This document shows, in pieces, positions 7,170-13,051 of a stretch of 13,051 nt of DNA (its first letter is position 1; every line of letters begins with the position of its first letter). The notes below the pieces were generated by a model that was not told the origin of the DNA, did not search any database, and saw only the letters and a list, made by a program, of their open reading frames with translations. The position numbers were made by a program, and so were the translations under genes. This DNA comes from Clostridia bacterium (GTDB lineage Bacteria; Bacillota; Clostridia; UBA1381), in contig RQCD01000077.1 of the NCBI GenBank assembly GCA_008668455.1, forward strand, positions 1 to 13,051, read 5' to 3'.

Positions 7170-7956
7170 AAAGCCTTAATATATCTTCCTCCGTCAGACC
7201 AAGCAGCTCTGCCACCTTTCCGCAGGCAACAATCCAATCCTGCTCCCGCCGTTCGTCAGAGTGCGAATCTGAACCGAAGGTGAATTTACAGCCTGCCTTT
7301 TTTGCCAGCGTCAGGATACGGAACATAAAGCCATTTTTAATTTCTGTATCCGACTTATTGAAAAATTCGCCGCTGTTTAACTCTGCCGCAATGTTTTTTT
7401 CACGCATGGCAGAGAAAACCTCCAAAAACTGCTCATCCGTAATCTTATTGACAATAAAATCCGACTGATACGGGCAGCAAACCGGAGAAAACGGATGCGG
7501 AATGGCTGTGATCCATTCTGCCGCCGGAGCATTGCAGATATCCATAGCTGCCTGGAGCATGTAATCGGCATAAAATTGAAATGAATTTACATATCCGTCT
7601 CCTATGGTGATATTCATATGCGAATTCGGCGCTAACACAAAATCAAGCTTCTGCGCCTCCTCCGGCGAAATTGCCGCACCCACTCCCTTGCAGTATTCCA
7701 CCTCGCCGCCAAAGAGAAAGCGCACTCCCTCCAGATCGGTTTGCCGCAAGGTTTCCAGGCTTTTCCGGCAGCCCTCCAGTGTTCCGTGCCATTCCGGCGC
7801 GCCGGGAATATGCCTGGCATCCCACATGTGATCTGCAATGCCGACCGTTTCAAGTCCCAGTCTTTTTGCAGATTTTACATAATTCGGAATAGTTGCCGTT
7901 TTGTCCGCACATCCGGATAATAAAGTATGAGCATGTAAATCATAAGTGACCCTCAT
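7168..7956 (-). CDS. PHP-domain metal-dependent phosphoesterase (histidinol-phosphatase-like)
   Basis: A 262-residue single-domain PHP protein, predicted cytoplasmic. All the metal-binding motifs are present: H8 and H10 (DLHAHT), D42-H43 (IADHM), E85 (GGEVEY), H113 (NSHMN), H154 (PHPF), and D230 and H232 (GSDSH). Length and motif spacing fit the HisK/HisJ-type histidinol phosphatase group, which dephosphorylates L-histidinol phosphate. No his genes are adjacent, so another phosphate-ester substrate is possible. The ATG at 7956 follows AGGAGG by a good distance, and a near-consensus promoter lies at 7989-8017. It appears monocistronic. PHP family: near certain. Histidinol phosphatase activity: about one in three. 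Confidence 0.9.
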   Translation of the reverse strand: MRVTYDLHAHTLLSGCADKTATIPNYVKSAKRLGLETVGIADHMWDARHIPGAPEWHGTLEGCRKSLETLRQTDLEGVRFLFGGEVEYCKGVGAAISPEEAQKLDFVLAPNSHMNITIGDGYVNSFQFYADYMLQAAMDICNAPAAEWITAIPHPFSPVCCPYQSDFIVNKITDEQFLEVFSAMREKNIAAELNSGEFFNKSDTEIKNGFMFRILTLAKKAGCKFTFGSDSHSDERREQDWIVACGKVAELLGLTEEDILRL

Positions 7957-7988
7957 AAAAAACCCTCCTGAAATATTATGATATGCTC

Positions 7989-8017
7989 ATTGTATCAGCT
8001 CGTTTTCTGAAAGTCAA
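7989..8017 (-). promoter_or_regulatory. Sigma-A promoter of the PHP gene
   Basis: On the minus strand, TTGACT (8017-8012), a 17-base spacer and TACAAT (7994-7989). This gives a short leader of about 25 nt containing AGGAGG. Confidence 0.88.
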
Positions 8018-8068
8018 GATGATTTCAAAAAACAATATAAGAATTGTCCAACTGGCTGAGCATAATAC

Positions 8069-8105
8069 AAAAAAACGCAAGTCCCATCATTCGGACTTGC
8101 GTTTT
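8069..8105 (-). terminator. Intrinsic terminator of amt-PII
   Basis: A perfect 13-bp stem (8105-8093 with 8084-8072; core GCAAGTCC/GGACTTGC) and an 8-nt loop, ending on the minus strand in seven T (8075-8069). It lies six bases past the amt-PII stop, upstream of the PHP-gene promoter. Confidence 0.94.
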
Positions 8106-8111
8106 CTAAAC

Positions 8112-9842
8112 TTACTCTACATCCTGTAAAGCGTCATACCCTTCTTCGCCGGTTCTGACCTTGATCACGTTTTCAACATCATATACAAAGATCTTACCGT
8201 CTCCGATATGACCGGTGTATAACACCTTCTTTGCCGTTTCAATGACAGTTTTTACCGGAACCTTGCAGACAACAATTTCAACCTGTACCTTCGGAAGAAG
8301 TGTTGCTTCGTTGATAACACCACGGTAATACTCCGGCTTTCCTTTCTGCGTGCCGCAGCCGAGAACGTGGGTCACTGTCATACCGGTGATACCAATTTGC
8401 ATCATTGCTGATTTCAGCTTTTCAAACTTATCCTGCTTCATGACAATTTCAATCTTTGTCATCTTAACATCGCTGCCAACAGCCACATTCTTCGATTCAC
8501 TCTTTAAGACAACCGGAACAGCCTCATCTACAGAGGTATCGCCCATTGGAATATCTGCCGTTTCCTGACCGTAACCGTCAATTGCCGGCATAAAGTCTGC
8601 ATAAGCACTCGGCAAACCGTGCTCTGTTGCATCCAGACCTGTGATTTCTTCCTCCGCAGAAGCTCTCAGACCAACCGTTGCTTGAATGACATAGAATGTG
8701 ATTGTAATGGTGATTGCTGTCCATGCGCCAACCGTTAAGATACCCAAAAGCTGCAAGCCTAAGAGCTGAAATCCGCCGCCGTAGAACAATCCGCAGAATT
8801 CAGAGGACGGTGCGCTCGGTGTTGCAAAAAGACCAACCGCAATCGTACCCCAGATACCGTTAAGGCAGTGTACTGCTACCGCACCAACCGGGTCGTCAAC
8901 ATGTAATTTATAGTCCAGAAACCACACACCGAATACCACTAACACACCTGCTACCGCACCAATCACGATTGAACCAAACGCGTCTGTTACATCACAGCCG
9001 GCTGTAATTGCAACCAAGCCTGCCAGAGAAGCATTTAAGCACATCGAAACATCCGGCTTGCCATATTTAATCCAGGTAAAGATCATACAGGAAACAGTAG
9101 CAACTGCCGGGGCAATGGTGGTTGTAACAAAGATAGAACCAAGCTGATCAATGCTTGTTGCCGCTGCACCGTTAAATCCGTACCAACCAAACCAAAGAAT
9201 GAACACACCCAATGCGCCAATCGTCAGGTTATGACCAGGGAAAGCGTTTACTTTAATAATCTTCCCGTTTTTATCCTTTGTGAACTTTCCGATACGCGGT
9301 CCTAAAATTTTTGCACCGATCAAGGCTGAAATACCGCCAACCATATGGATTGCACAAGAACCTGCAAAATCGTGGAAACCAAGCTGAACAAGCCAGCCGC
9401 CGCCCCAGATCCAGTGCGCTTCACTCGGATAGATCAAGGCAGAAATCACACAGGTATAAATACAGTAAGCCAAAAACCGTGTTCTCTCTGCCATCGAACC
9501 CGAAACGATCGTTGCCGCCGTAGCACAGAACACTAAGTTAAACACAAAATTTGACCAGTTGAAATTCTCATAGGAAGTGAAGATATCAAATCCCGGCTTT
9601 CCAATCAGACCAACCACGTCCTCTCCCAGGAAAAGACTAAAACCAATCAGGATGAAAACCACTGGACCAATACAAAAATCCATCAGGTTTTTCATAATGA
9701 TATTGCCGGCATTCTTCGCTCTGGTGAAGCCTGTCTCTACCATAGCAAAGCCTGCCTGCATCCAGAAAACCAACGCTGCTCCAATTAAAAACCATACTCC
9801 AAAAATGTTACTTGTGACAAAATCTGCGATTTCTTTTGTCAT
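8112..9842 (-). CDS. amt: Ammonium transporter (Amt) with C-terminal fused PII signalling domain
   Basis: A 576-residue membrane protein: an Amt/MEP/Rh ammonium channel covalently joined to a GlnB/GlnK-type PII regulator. Residues 1 to about 395 form the multi-pass channel. DFAGSCAIHMVGG at 158-170 is the Amt signature; H166 and H325 (AVHCLNGIWGT) are the twin pore histidines. EEEITGLDATEHG at 397-409 is the usual cytoplasmic C-terminal tail. Residues about 425-460 are a polar linker. Residues 461-576 are a complete PII domain with QKG at 499-501, a T-loop, LPKV at 516-519 and GDGKIFV at 547-553. By ungapped comparison with E. coli GlnK, Arg47, which inserts into the AmtB pore, is kept as R507. 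Tyr51, the uridylylation site, is N511. The chosen ATG has AGGAGG eight bases upstream; an in-frame ATG at 9887 would add 15 residues but has no such site. It has its own promoter and a terminator-bearing leader. Confidence 0.95.
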   Translation of the reverse strand: MTKEIADFVTSNIFGVWFLIGAALVFWMQAGFAMVETGFTRAKNAGNIIMKNLMDFCIGPVVFILIGFSLFLGEDVVGLIGKPGFDIFTSYENFNWSNFVFNLVFCATAATIVSGSMAERTRFLAYCIYTCVISALIYPSEAHWIWGGGWLVQLGFHDFAGSCAIHMVGGISALIGAKILGPRIGKFTKDKNGKIIKVNAFPGHNLTIGALGVFILWFGWYGFNGAAATSIDQLGSIFVTTTIAPAVATVSCMIFTWIKYGKPDVSMCLNASLAGLVAITAGCDVTDAFGSIVIGAVAGVLVVFGVWFLDYKLHVDDPVGAVAVHCLNGIWGTIAVGLFATPSAPSSEFCGLFYGGGFQLLGLQLLGILTVGAWTAITITITFYVIQATVGLRASAEEEITGLDATEHGLPSAYADFMPAIDGYGQETADIPMGDTSVDEAVPVVLKSESKNVAVGSDVKMTKIEIVMKQDKFEKLKSAMMQIGITGMTVTHVLGCGTQKGKPEYYRGVINEATLLPKVQVEIVVCKVPVKTVIETAKKVLYTGHIGDGKIFVYDVENVIKVRTGEEGYDALQDVE

Positions 9843-10020
9843 ACAAATTACCTCCTCTTTTTCTGCCCCCCGCAAAGCACAGAGCAAATCATGTTTCTTT
9901 CGTCCCGGATCCTTAGACTGTTTTCAGAAAAGGAGCGACCTTTTCCGGTCTGAAGCGGAATGCTTCAGAATGTAAAAAAGCGCCGCGGATTTTTTCAATC
10001 CGCAGCGCCCTTGCTACTAT
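9843..10020 (-). promoter_or_regulatory. Structured 5' leader of amt-PII (putative attenuator region)
   Basis: About 180 nt separate the inferred transcription start (near 10020) from the ATG. In transcript order they contain an intrinsic terminator (10008-9974), a hairpin CTGAAGC/GCTTCAG (9968-9950), a hairpin GAAAAGG/CCTTTTC (9945-9927), a possible long-range pairing CCGGA/TCCGG (9948-9944 with 9909-9905), and the AGGAGG site. The leader is far longer than those of neighbouring genes. I do not recognise a named riboswitch. The loops do not fit the A1/G4 hexaloop rule of ANTAR targets. Confidence 0.55.
9974..10008 (-). terminator. Intrinsic terminator between the amt-PII promoter and its coding region
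   Basis: A 12-bp GC-rich stem, GCGCTGCGGATT (10008-9997) with AATCCGCGGCGC (9991-9980), one U-G pair and a 5-nt loop, followed by six T (9979-9974). It is the only strong terminator downstream of nfnB, so it can end the nfnAB transcript. It also lies inside the amt-PII leader. Confidence 0.88.
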
Positions 10021-10026
10021 GTGCTT

Positions 10027-10055
10027 AGTATAGCACAGGATATCTGATCTGTCAA
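10027..10055 (-). promoter_or_regulatory. Sigma-A promoter of amt-PII
   Basis: On the minus strand, TTGACA (10055-10050), a 17-base spacer and TATACT (10032-10027). A consensus -35 with a near-consensus -10. The start is predicted near 10020, about a dozen bases before the terminator stem. Confidence 0.9.
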
Positions 10056-10125
10056 TACTCAATTTGAAATTTTTAGAAAATTGTTTGTTTTTTCGTTTTT
10101 TCAAAGCAGAAAACATGAGTTTTTG

Positions 10126-11511
10126 TTAATCCTTTAAATATTCATCAATTGCCGCAGCGGCTGTTTTTCCTGCGCCCATTGCTAAGATGACCGTTGCCGC
10201 ACCGGTCACTGCGTCGCCACCGGCATAAACGCCCGGACGGGAGGTTGCACCGGTTTCCCCGTTGGTGATGATACCGCCCCATTTTTGGGTTTCCAACCCC
10301 TTTGTGGTGGACTTGATCAGCGGATTCGGAGATGTGCCGATTGCCATAATCACACAATCCACATCCAAAACAAATTCCGAGCCCTCTTTTACCACCGGGC
10401 GGCATCTGCCCGATTCATCCGGCTCGCCCAGCTCCATCTCAACGCATTCCATACCGTTTACAAACTTATGCTCATCCGACAGAATCCTTGTCGGATTCGT
10501 TAAAAGACGGAAAATAATTCCTTCCTCCCTTGCATGCTCCACTTCCTCTGCTCTTGCCGGAAGTTCTTCTGCAGAACGGCGGTAAACAATCGAAACCTCC
10601 TCTGCGCCCAGACGGAGCGCACAGCGTGCCGCATCCATTGCAACATTTCCGCCGCCAACCACTGCCACGCGCTTTGCATGCATAATCGGCGTATGCGCGC
10701 CCTCCTGATAAGCCTTCATCAGATTGACACGCGTTAAAAATTCGTTTGCAGAATAAACCCCCTTTGAGTTTTCGCCCGGAATATTCATAAACCGCGGCAA
10801 GCCTGCGCCAGAACCGATAAAAACAGCCTCAAAGCCTTCCTCAAAAAGCTCATCCACCGACTCTACCCTTCCGATCACCATGTTGGTTTCTACTTTTACA
10901 CCCAATGCCTTTAGGGTGTCGATTTCCTTTTGCACAATCTTTTTCGGCAGACGAAATTCCGGGATTCCATAAACCAGTACACCGCCGGCTAAATGCAGCG
11001 CCTCAAACACGGTTACATCGTAGCCTTTTTTCGCCAGATCCCCGGCGCAGGTCAGCCCGGACGGACCGGAACCAACCACCGCCACACGGTGTCCGTTTTG
11101 CTCCGGCTTTTTCGGTGCGTCCTTGCAATGCTCGTTATGATAATCGGCAACAAACCGCTCCAACCGTCCGATTGCGACCGGTTCGCCCTTAATGCCGCGC
11201 ACGCATTTCTGCTCGCACTGCGTCTCCTGCGGACAAACTCTGCCGCAGACTGCCGGAAGCGAGGAGGATTTTGTTAAAATCTGATACGCTCCCTCAAAAT
11301 CCTCCTCCCGGATTTTTGCGATAAATGCCGGAATATCAATCGAAACCGGACATCCGCCCACACACGGCTTATGCTTGCAGTTTAAGCAGCGGTTTGCCTC
11401 GTCGATTGCCTGCTCTTTCGTATACCCCATAGCAACCTCAGAGAAGTTTTTATTTCTGACGTCCGGCGCTTGCGTCGGCATCTCATTTTTTGTTAAAGAC
11501 ATATTCGGCAT
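10126..11511 (-). CDS. nfnB: NfnB: large subunit of NADH-dependent reduced ferredoxin:NADP+ oxidoreductase (GltD-like)
   Basis: The bifurcating NfnAB complex couples electron transfer among NADPH, NAD+ and ferredoxin in the anaerobe cytoplasm. This 461-residue subunit has a cysteine-rich N-terminus for two iron-sulfur clusters (C42, C45, C50, C54 and C89, C93, C99, C103). A first dinucleotide fold follows for FAD (GSGPSG at 147-152), then a second for NADP(H) (VVGGGNVAMDAA in the middle). YAGGDAVTGAATV near the C-terminus closes the FAD site. The fold is shared with the glutamate synthase small subunit and most databases would label it GltD/GltA. I choose NfnB because the partner NfnA lies immediately upstream (2-bp gap) and no large glutamate synthase subunit is present. 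The ATG follows AAGGAGGG located inside the nfnA 3' end; an ATG three codons later is an alternative start. Confidence 0.88.
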   Translation of the reverse strand: MPNMSLTKNEMPTQAPDVRNKNFSEVAMGYTKEQAIDEANRCLNCKHKPCVGGCPVSIDIPAFIAKIREEDFEGAYQILTKSSSLPAVCGRVCPQETQCEQKCVRGIKGEPVAIGRLERFVADYHNEHCKDAPKKPEQNGHRVAVVGSGPSGLTCAGDLAKKGYDVTVFEALHLAGGVLVYGIPEFRLPKKIVQKEIDTLKALGVKVETNMVIGRVESVDELFEEGFEAVFIGSGAGLPRFMNIPGENSKGVYSANEFLTRVNLMKAYQEGAHTPIMHAKRVAVVGGGNVAMDAARCALRLGAEEVSIVYRRSAEELPARAEEVEHAREEGIIFRLLTNPTRILSDEHKFVNGMECVEMELGEPDESGRCRPVVKEGSEFVLDVDCVIMAIGTSPNPLIKSTTKGLETQKWGGIITNGETGATSRPGVYAGGDAVTGAATVILAMGAGKTAAAAIDEYLKD

Positions 11512-11513
11512 GA

Positions 11514-12356
11514 TTATAAACCCTCCTTCCGAAACAGGTTGCAGACATGCTCATGCTCTGCACGCTCAAATTCCCGGTACATCGTTCCGCGTTCCATTGC
11601 CTCGTCAAAATCTACCTCGTGACCGTCAAAGTCCGGACCGTCCACACAGGCAAATTTTGTTTTGCCGCCAACCGTCAGCCGGCAGCCGCCGCACATACCT
11701 GTTCCGTCAATCATAATCGGATTCATGCTGACAACCGTTTTAATCCCGTACTCCTTGGTCAGCGCACAGACAAATTTCATCATAATCAAAGGACCGATTG
11801 CGATCACCTCGTCATACTGCTCTCCGCTTTCAATCAGTTCCTTCAGGGCATTGGTTACCAAGCCCTTCTGACCGTAACTACCGTCGTCCGTCATCATGCA
11901 GAGCTTGTCGCTCACCCTTTGAAATTCATCCTCTAAAATCACTAAATCCTTATTCCGGAAGCCTGCCACAGTATGAACGCATGCGCCCTCCTGGTGCAGC
12001 TTTTTTGCAATCGGATAGGCAATGGCACAGCCAACGCCGCCGCCGATTACCGCCACCTTGGAAAGTCCCTCGGTATGCGACGGAGTTCCCAGAGGACCTG
12101 CAAAATCGGAAATATACTCTCCCTCTTTTTTCTGGTTTAAACGCTCGGTGGTTGCGCCGACGATCTGGAAAATAATCGTCACCGTTCCTGCCTCCCGGTC
12201 AAAATCTGCCACCGTCAGCGGAATCCGTTCGCCGTCCTCATCGGTACGCAGAATGATAAACTGCCCCGGCTCTGCCTTTTTTGCAATCTTCGGCGCGTCA
12301 ATCTCCATCAGGGTAACGGTCGGATTCAATTCTCTTTTCTTAACAATTTTATACAT
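11514..12356 (-). CDS. nfnA: NfnA: small subunit of NADH-dependent reduced ferredoxin:NADP+ oxidoreductase
   Basis: A 280-residue protein of the ferredoxin-NADP-reductase family, partner of NfnB. Seen: an FAD-binding barrel with ERIPLTV at 43-49; a nucleotide-binding fold with VIGGGVGCA at 103-111; and a C-terminal cluster motif with D217, C222, C225 and C237. Characterised NfnA/NfnS proteins ligate their [2Fe-2S] cluster by one Asp and three Cys, which matches this pattern. It is the first gene of the nfnAB operon, read from a consensus promoter about 50 bp upstream. The ribosome-binding site (GGAAAGAG) is only moderate. Similar proteins are annotated as sulfide dehydrogenase SudB or dihydroorotate dehydrogenase electron-transfer subunit (PyrK-like); the NfnB neighbour argues for NfnA. 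Confidence 0.88.
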   Translation of the reverse strand: MYKIVKKRELNPTVTLMEIDAPKIAKKAEPGQFIILRTDEDGERIPLTVADFDREAGTVTIIFQIVGATTERLNQKKEGEYISDFAGPLGTPSHTEGLSKVAVIGGGVGCAIAYPIAKKLHQEGACVHTVAGFRNKDLVILEDEFQRVSDKLCMMTDDGSYGQKGLVTNALKELIESGEQYDEVIAIGPLIMMKFVCALTKEYGIKTVVSMNPIMIDGTGMCGGCRLTVGGKTKFACVDGPDFDGHEVDFDEAMERGTMYREFERAEHEHVCNLFRKEGL

Positions 12357-12404
12357 AGCTCACATCTCTTTCCATACAATACCACCATTTTTGACATCCT
12401 TTTT

Positions 12405-12434
12405 ATTATAGCAAAAAATCCTTATACTTGTCAA
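12405..12434 (-). promoter_or_regulatory. Sigma-A promoter of nfnAB
   Basis: On the minus strand, TTGACA (12434-12429), an 18-base spacer and TATAAT (12410-12405). Both hexamers are perfect consensus, suggesting strong constitutive expression. Confidence 0.9.
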
Positions 12435-12453
12435 TGGAAATCAGCAAAAAACT

Positions 12454-12497
12454 AAAAAAATCCCCCGGCATTTTTGGGGAGATGATGCTGGGGGATT
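12454..12497 (-). terminator. Intrinsic terminator of thiT
   Basis: A 13-bp stem, AATCCCCCAGCAT (12497-12485) with ATGCCGGGGGATT (12471-12459), one wobble pair and a 13-nt loop. It is followed on the minus strand by a T-run to 12454. It lies 27 bases past the thiT stop and upstream of the nfnA promoter. Confidence 0.92.
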
Positions 12498-12524
12498 CAT
12501 ACAGGTATCAGATAATTTCGTAAT

Positions 12525-13051
12525 TTATGCGCAATGCTTCTGAAGCTTCGGAGCAAGCGCCGCCAGAACAATTCCGGTGATGATAATTTCCGGAATCATA
12601 TAGCCGCCGTTATAGCCGACTGAATAGGCAAGGACGGTTTGTCCCTCATCGGCATAAACGCCCCAGATCAGAATACCGGAGAAAATATGGCAAACATAGC
12701 GCAGCGCCGTTACAATTACGCCGGAAACCGGGATTGCCCAAAGCTTCTTGCCCATCATGCGGTAAAACGCACCGGCAAAGCCTAACACAGTAAAGGCGAA
12801 CACATAGTCGAGTAAAACAACTAATGCAAAATTAATAAAGGTCTGCTTTGGGGGCGGATAAAAGCCGGAAAGCATCTGAATCAGCGAATACACAAATCCG
12901 GAAAGCAGTCCCCATTTCGTGTCAATCAGAATGGATACCAAAATGATCGGCACCATGCTTGCAATTGTGATTGAGCCGCCCTGCAGCCATGGAGCCGGAA
13001 TTACCTTGGAAATAAAGGCAAGTACCGTTGATAATGCCACCATCATGGCAC
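12525..13051 (-). CDS. thiT: ThiT thiamine-specific S-component of an ECF transporter (N-terminus beyond the right edge)
   Basis: The substrate-binding membrane subunit that works with a shared EcfA-A'-T energising module to import thiamine. The visible 175 or so codons are very hydrophobic, with several membrane helices. They carry ThiT-family blocks: GGSITIASMVP at about 23-33 (counted from the Met at 13046), LLDYVFAF at 78-85, RYVCHIFSGILIWGVYA at 116-132, and the SVGYNGGYMIPE block at 142-153. His120 and Asn146 fall at positions used for thiamine binding in characterised ThiT. The frame stays open through 13051 and the family normally has residues before MMVALSTVLAF, so the Met at 13046 is probably internal. 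No ECF ATPase genes are visible. A thiamine (TPP) riboswitch would lie outside the window if present. Confidence 0.9.
   Translation of the reverse strand, partial: AMMVALSTVLAFISKVIPAPWLQGGSITIASMVPIILVSILIDTKWGLLSGFVYSLIQMLSGFYPPPKQTFINFALVVLLDYVFAFTVLGFAGAFYRMMGKKLWAIPVSGVIVTALRYVCHIFSGILIWGVYADEGQTVLAYSVGYNGGYMIPEIIITGIVLAALAPKLQKHCA

Noticed and set aside
9843..9887. Earlier in-frame ATG adding 15 residues to the ammonium transporter
   Set aside because: The extension overlaps the AGGAGG ribosome-binding site that serves the ATG at 9842, and the extra residues do not resemble an Amt N-terminus.
9927..9968. ANTAR-type paired hairpins in the amt leader
   Set aside because: The two hairpins have 5-nt loops without the A1/G4 hexaloop pattern, and the terminator lies before them rather than overlapping the second.
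9913..10116. A 67-codon minus-strand ORF across the amt-PII leader
   Set aside because: It runs through the promoter, the terminator hairpin and AT-rich spacer, has no ribosome-binding site and a low-complexity basic composition.
10126..11511. Glutamate synthase small subunit (GltD)
   Set aside because: There is no large GltB subunit nearby. The adjacent NfnA-type subunit with Asp/3-Cys cluster ligands fits NfnAB better.

Overview
The window looks like the chromosome of a mid-GC Clostridia-type Firmicute, possibly a gut anaerobe. The evidence is a PolC-type DNA polymerase III, a ThiT thiamine S-component, the NfnAB electron-bifurcating transhydrogenase of strict anaerobes, strong AGGAGG ribosome-binding sites and consensus sigma-A promoters. 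I infer the lineage from gene content only; I cannot name a genus.

Layout: the backbone genes all lie on the minus strand. Reading from the right edge leftwards they are: thiT (cut by the right edge) with its terminator; the nfnA-nfnB operon; an ammonium transporter fused to a PII domain (amt-PII), with a structured leader; and a stand-alone PHP-family phosphoesterase. After a short interval come purL and polC (cut by the left edge), which are 10 bp apart and probably co-transcribed. A tRNA-Gly(GCC) gene on the plus strand is divergent from purL and has its own promoter and terminator.

Between the tRNA-Gly terminator (about 5030) and a convergent terminator (7137-7169) lies an AT-richer stretch of about 2.1 kb with the opposite gene orientation. 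It holds tandem 19-bp repeats, a decayed small ORF, a quinone-oxidoreductase pseudogene that has lost its nucleotide-binding core, and an apparently intact metallo-beta-lactamase-fold hydrolase. It reads as a foreign or decaying accessory insert, but no integrase or attachment-site duplication is visible.

Functional themes: nucleotide and DNA synthesis (purL, polC), nitrogen uptake (amt-PII) and redox balance (nfnAB) sit side by side, each with its own promoter and terminator. The most interesting item is the amt-PII gene. It is a covalent channel-regulator fusion in which the pore-plugging T-loop Arg is kept but the uridylylation Tyr is replaced by Asn. It is transcribed through an intrinsic terminator that begins about a dozen bases after its own promoter.
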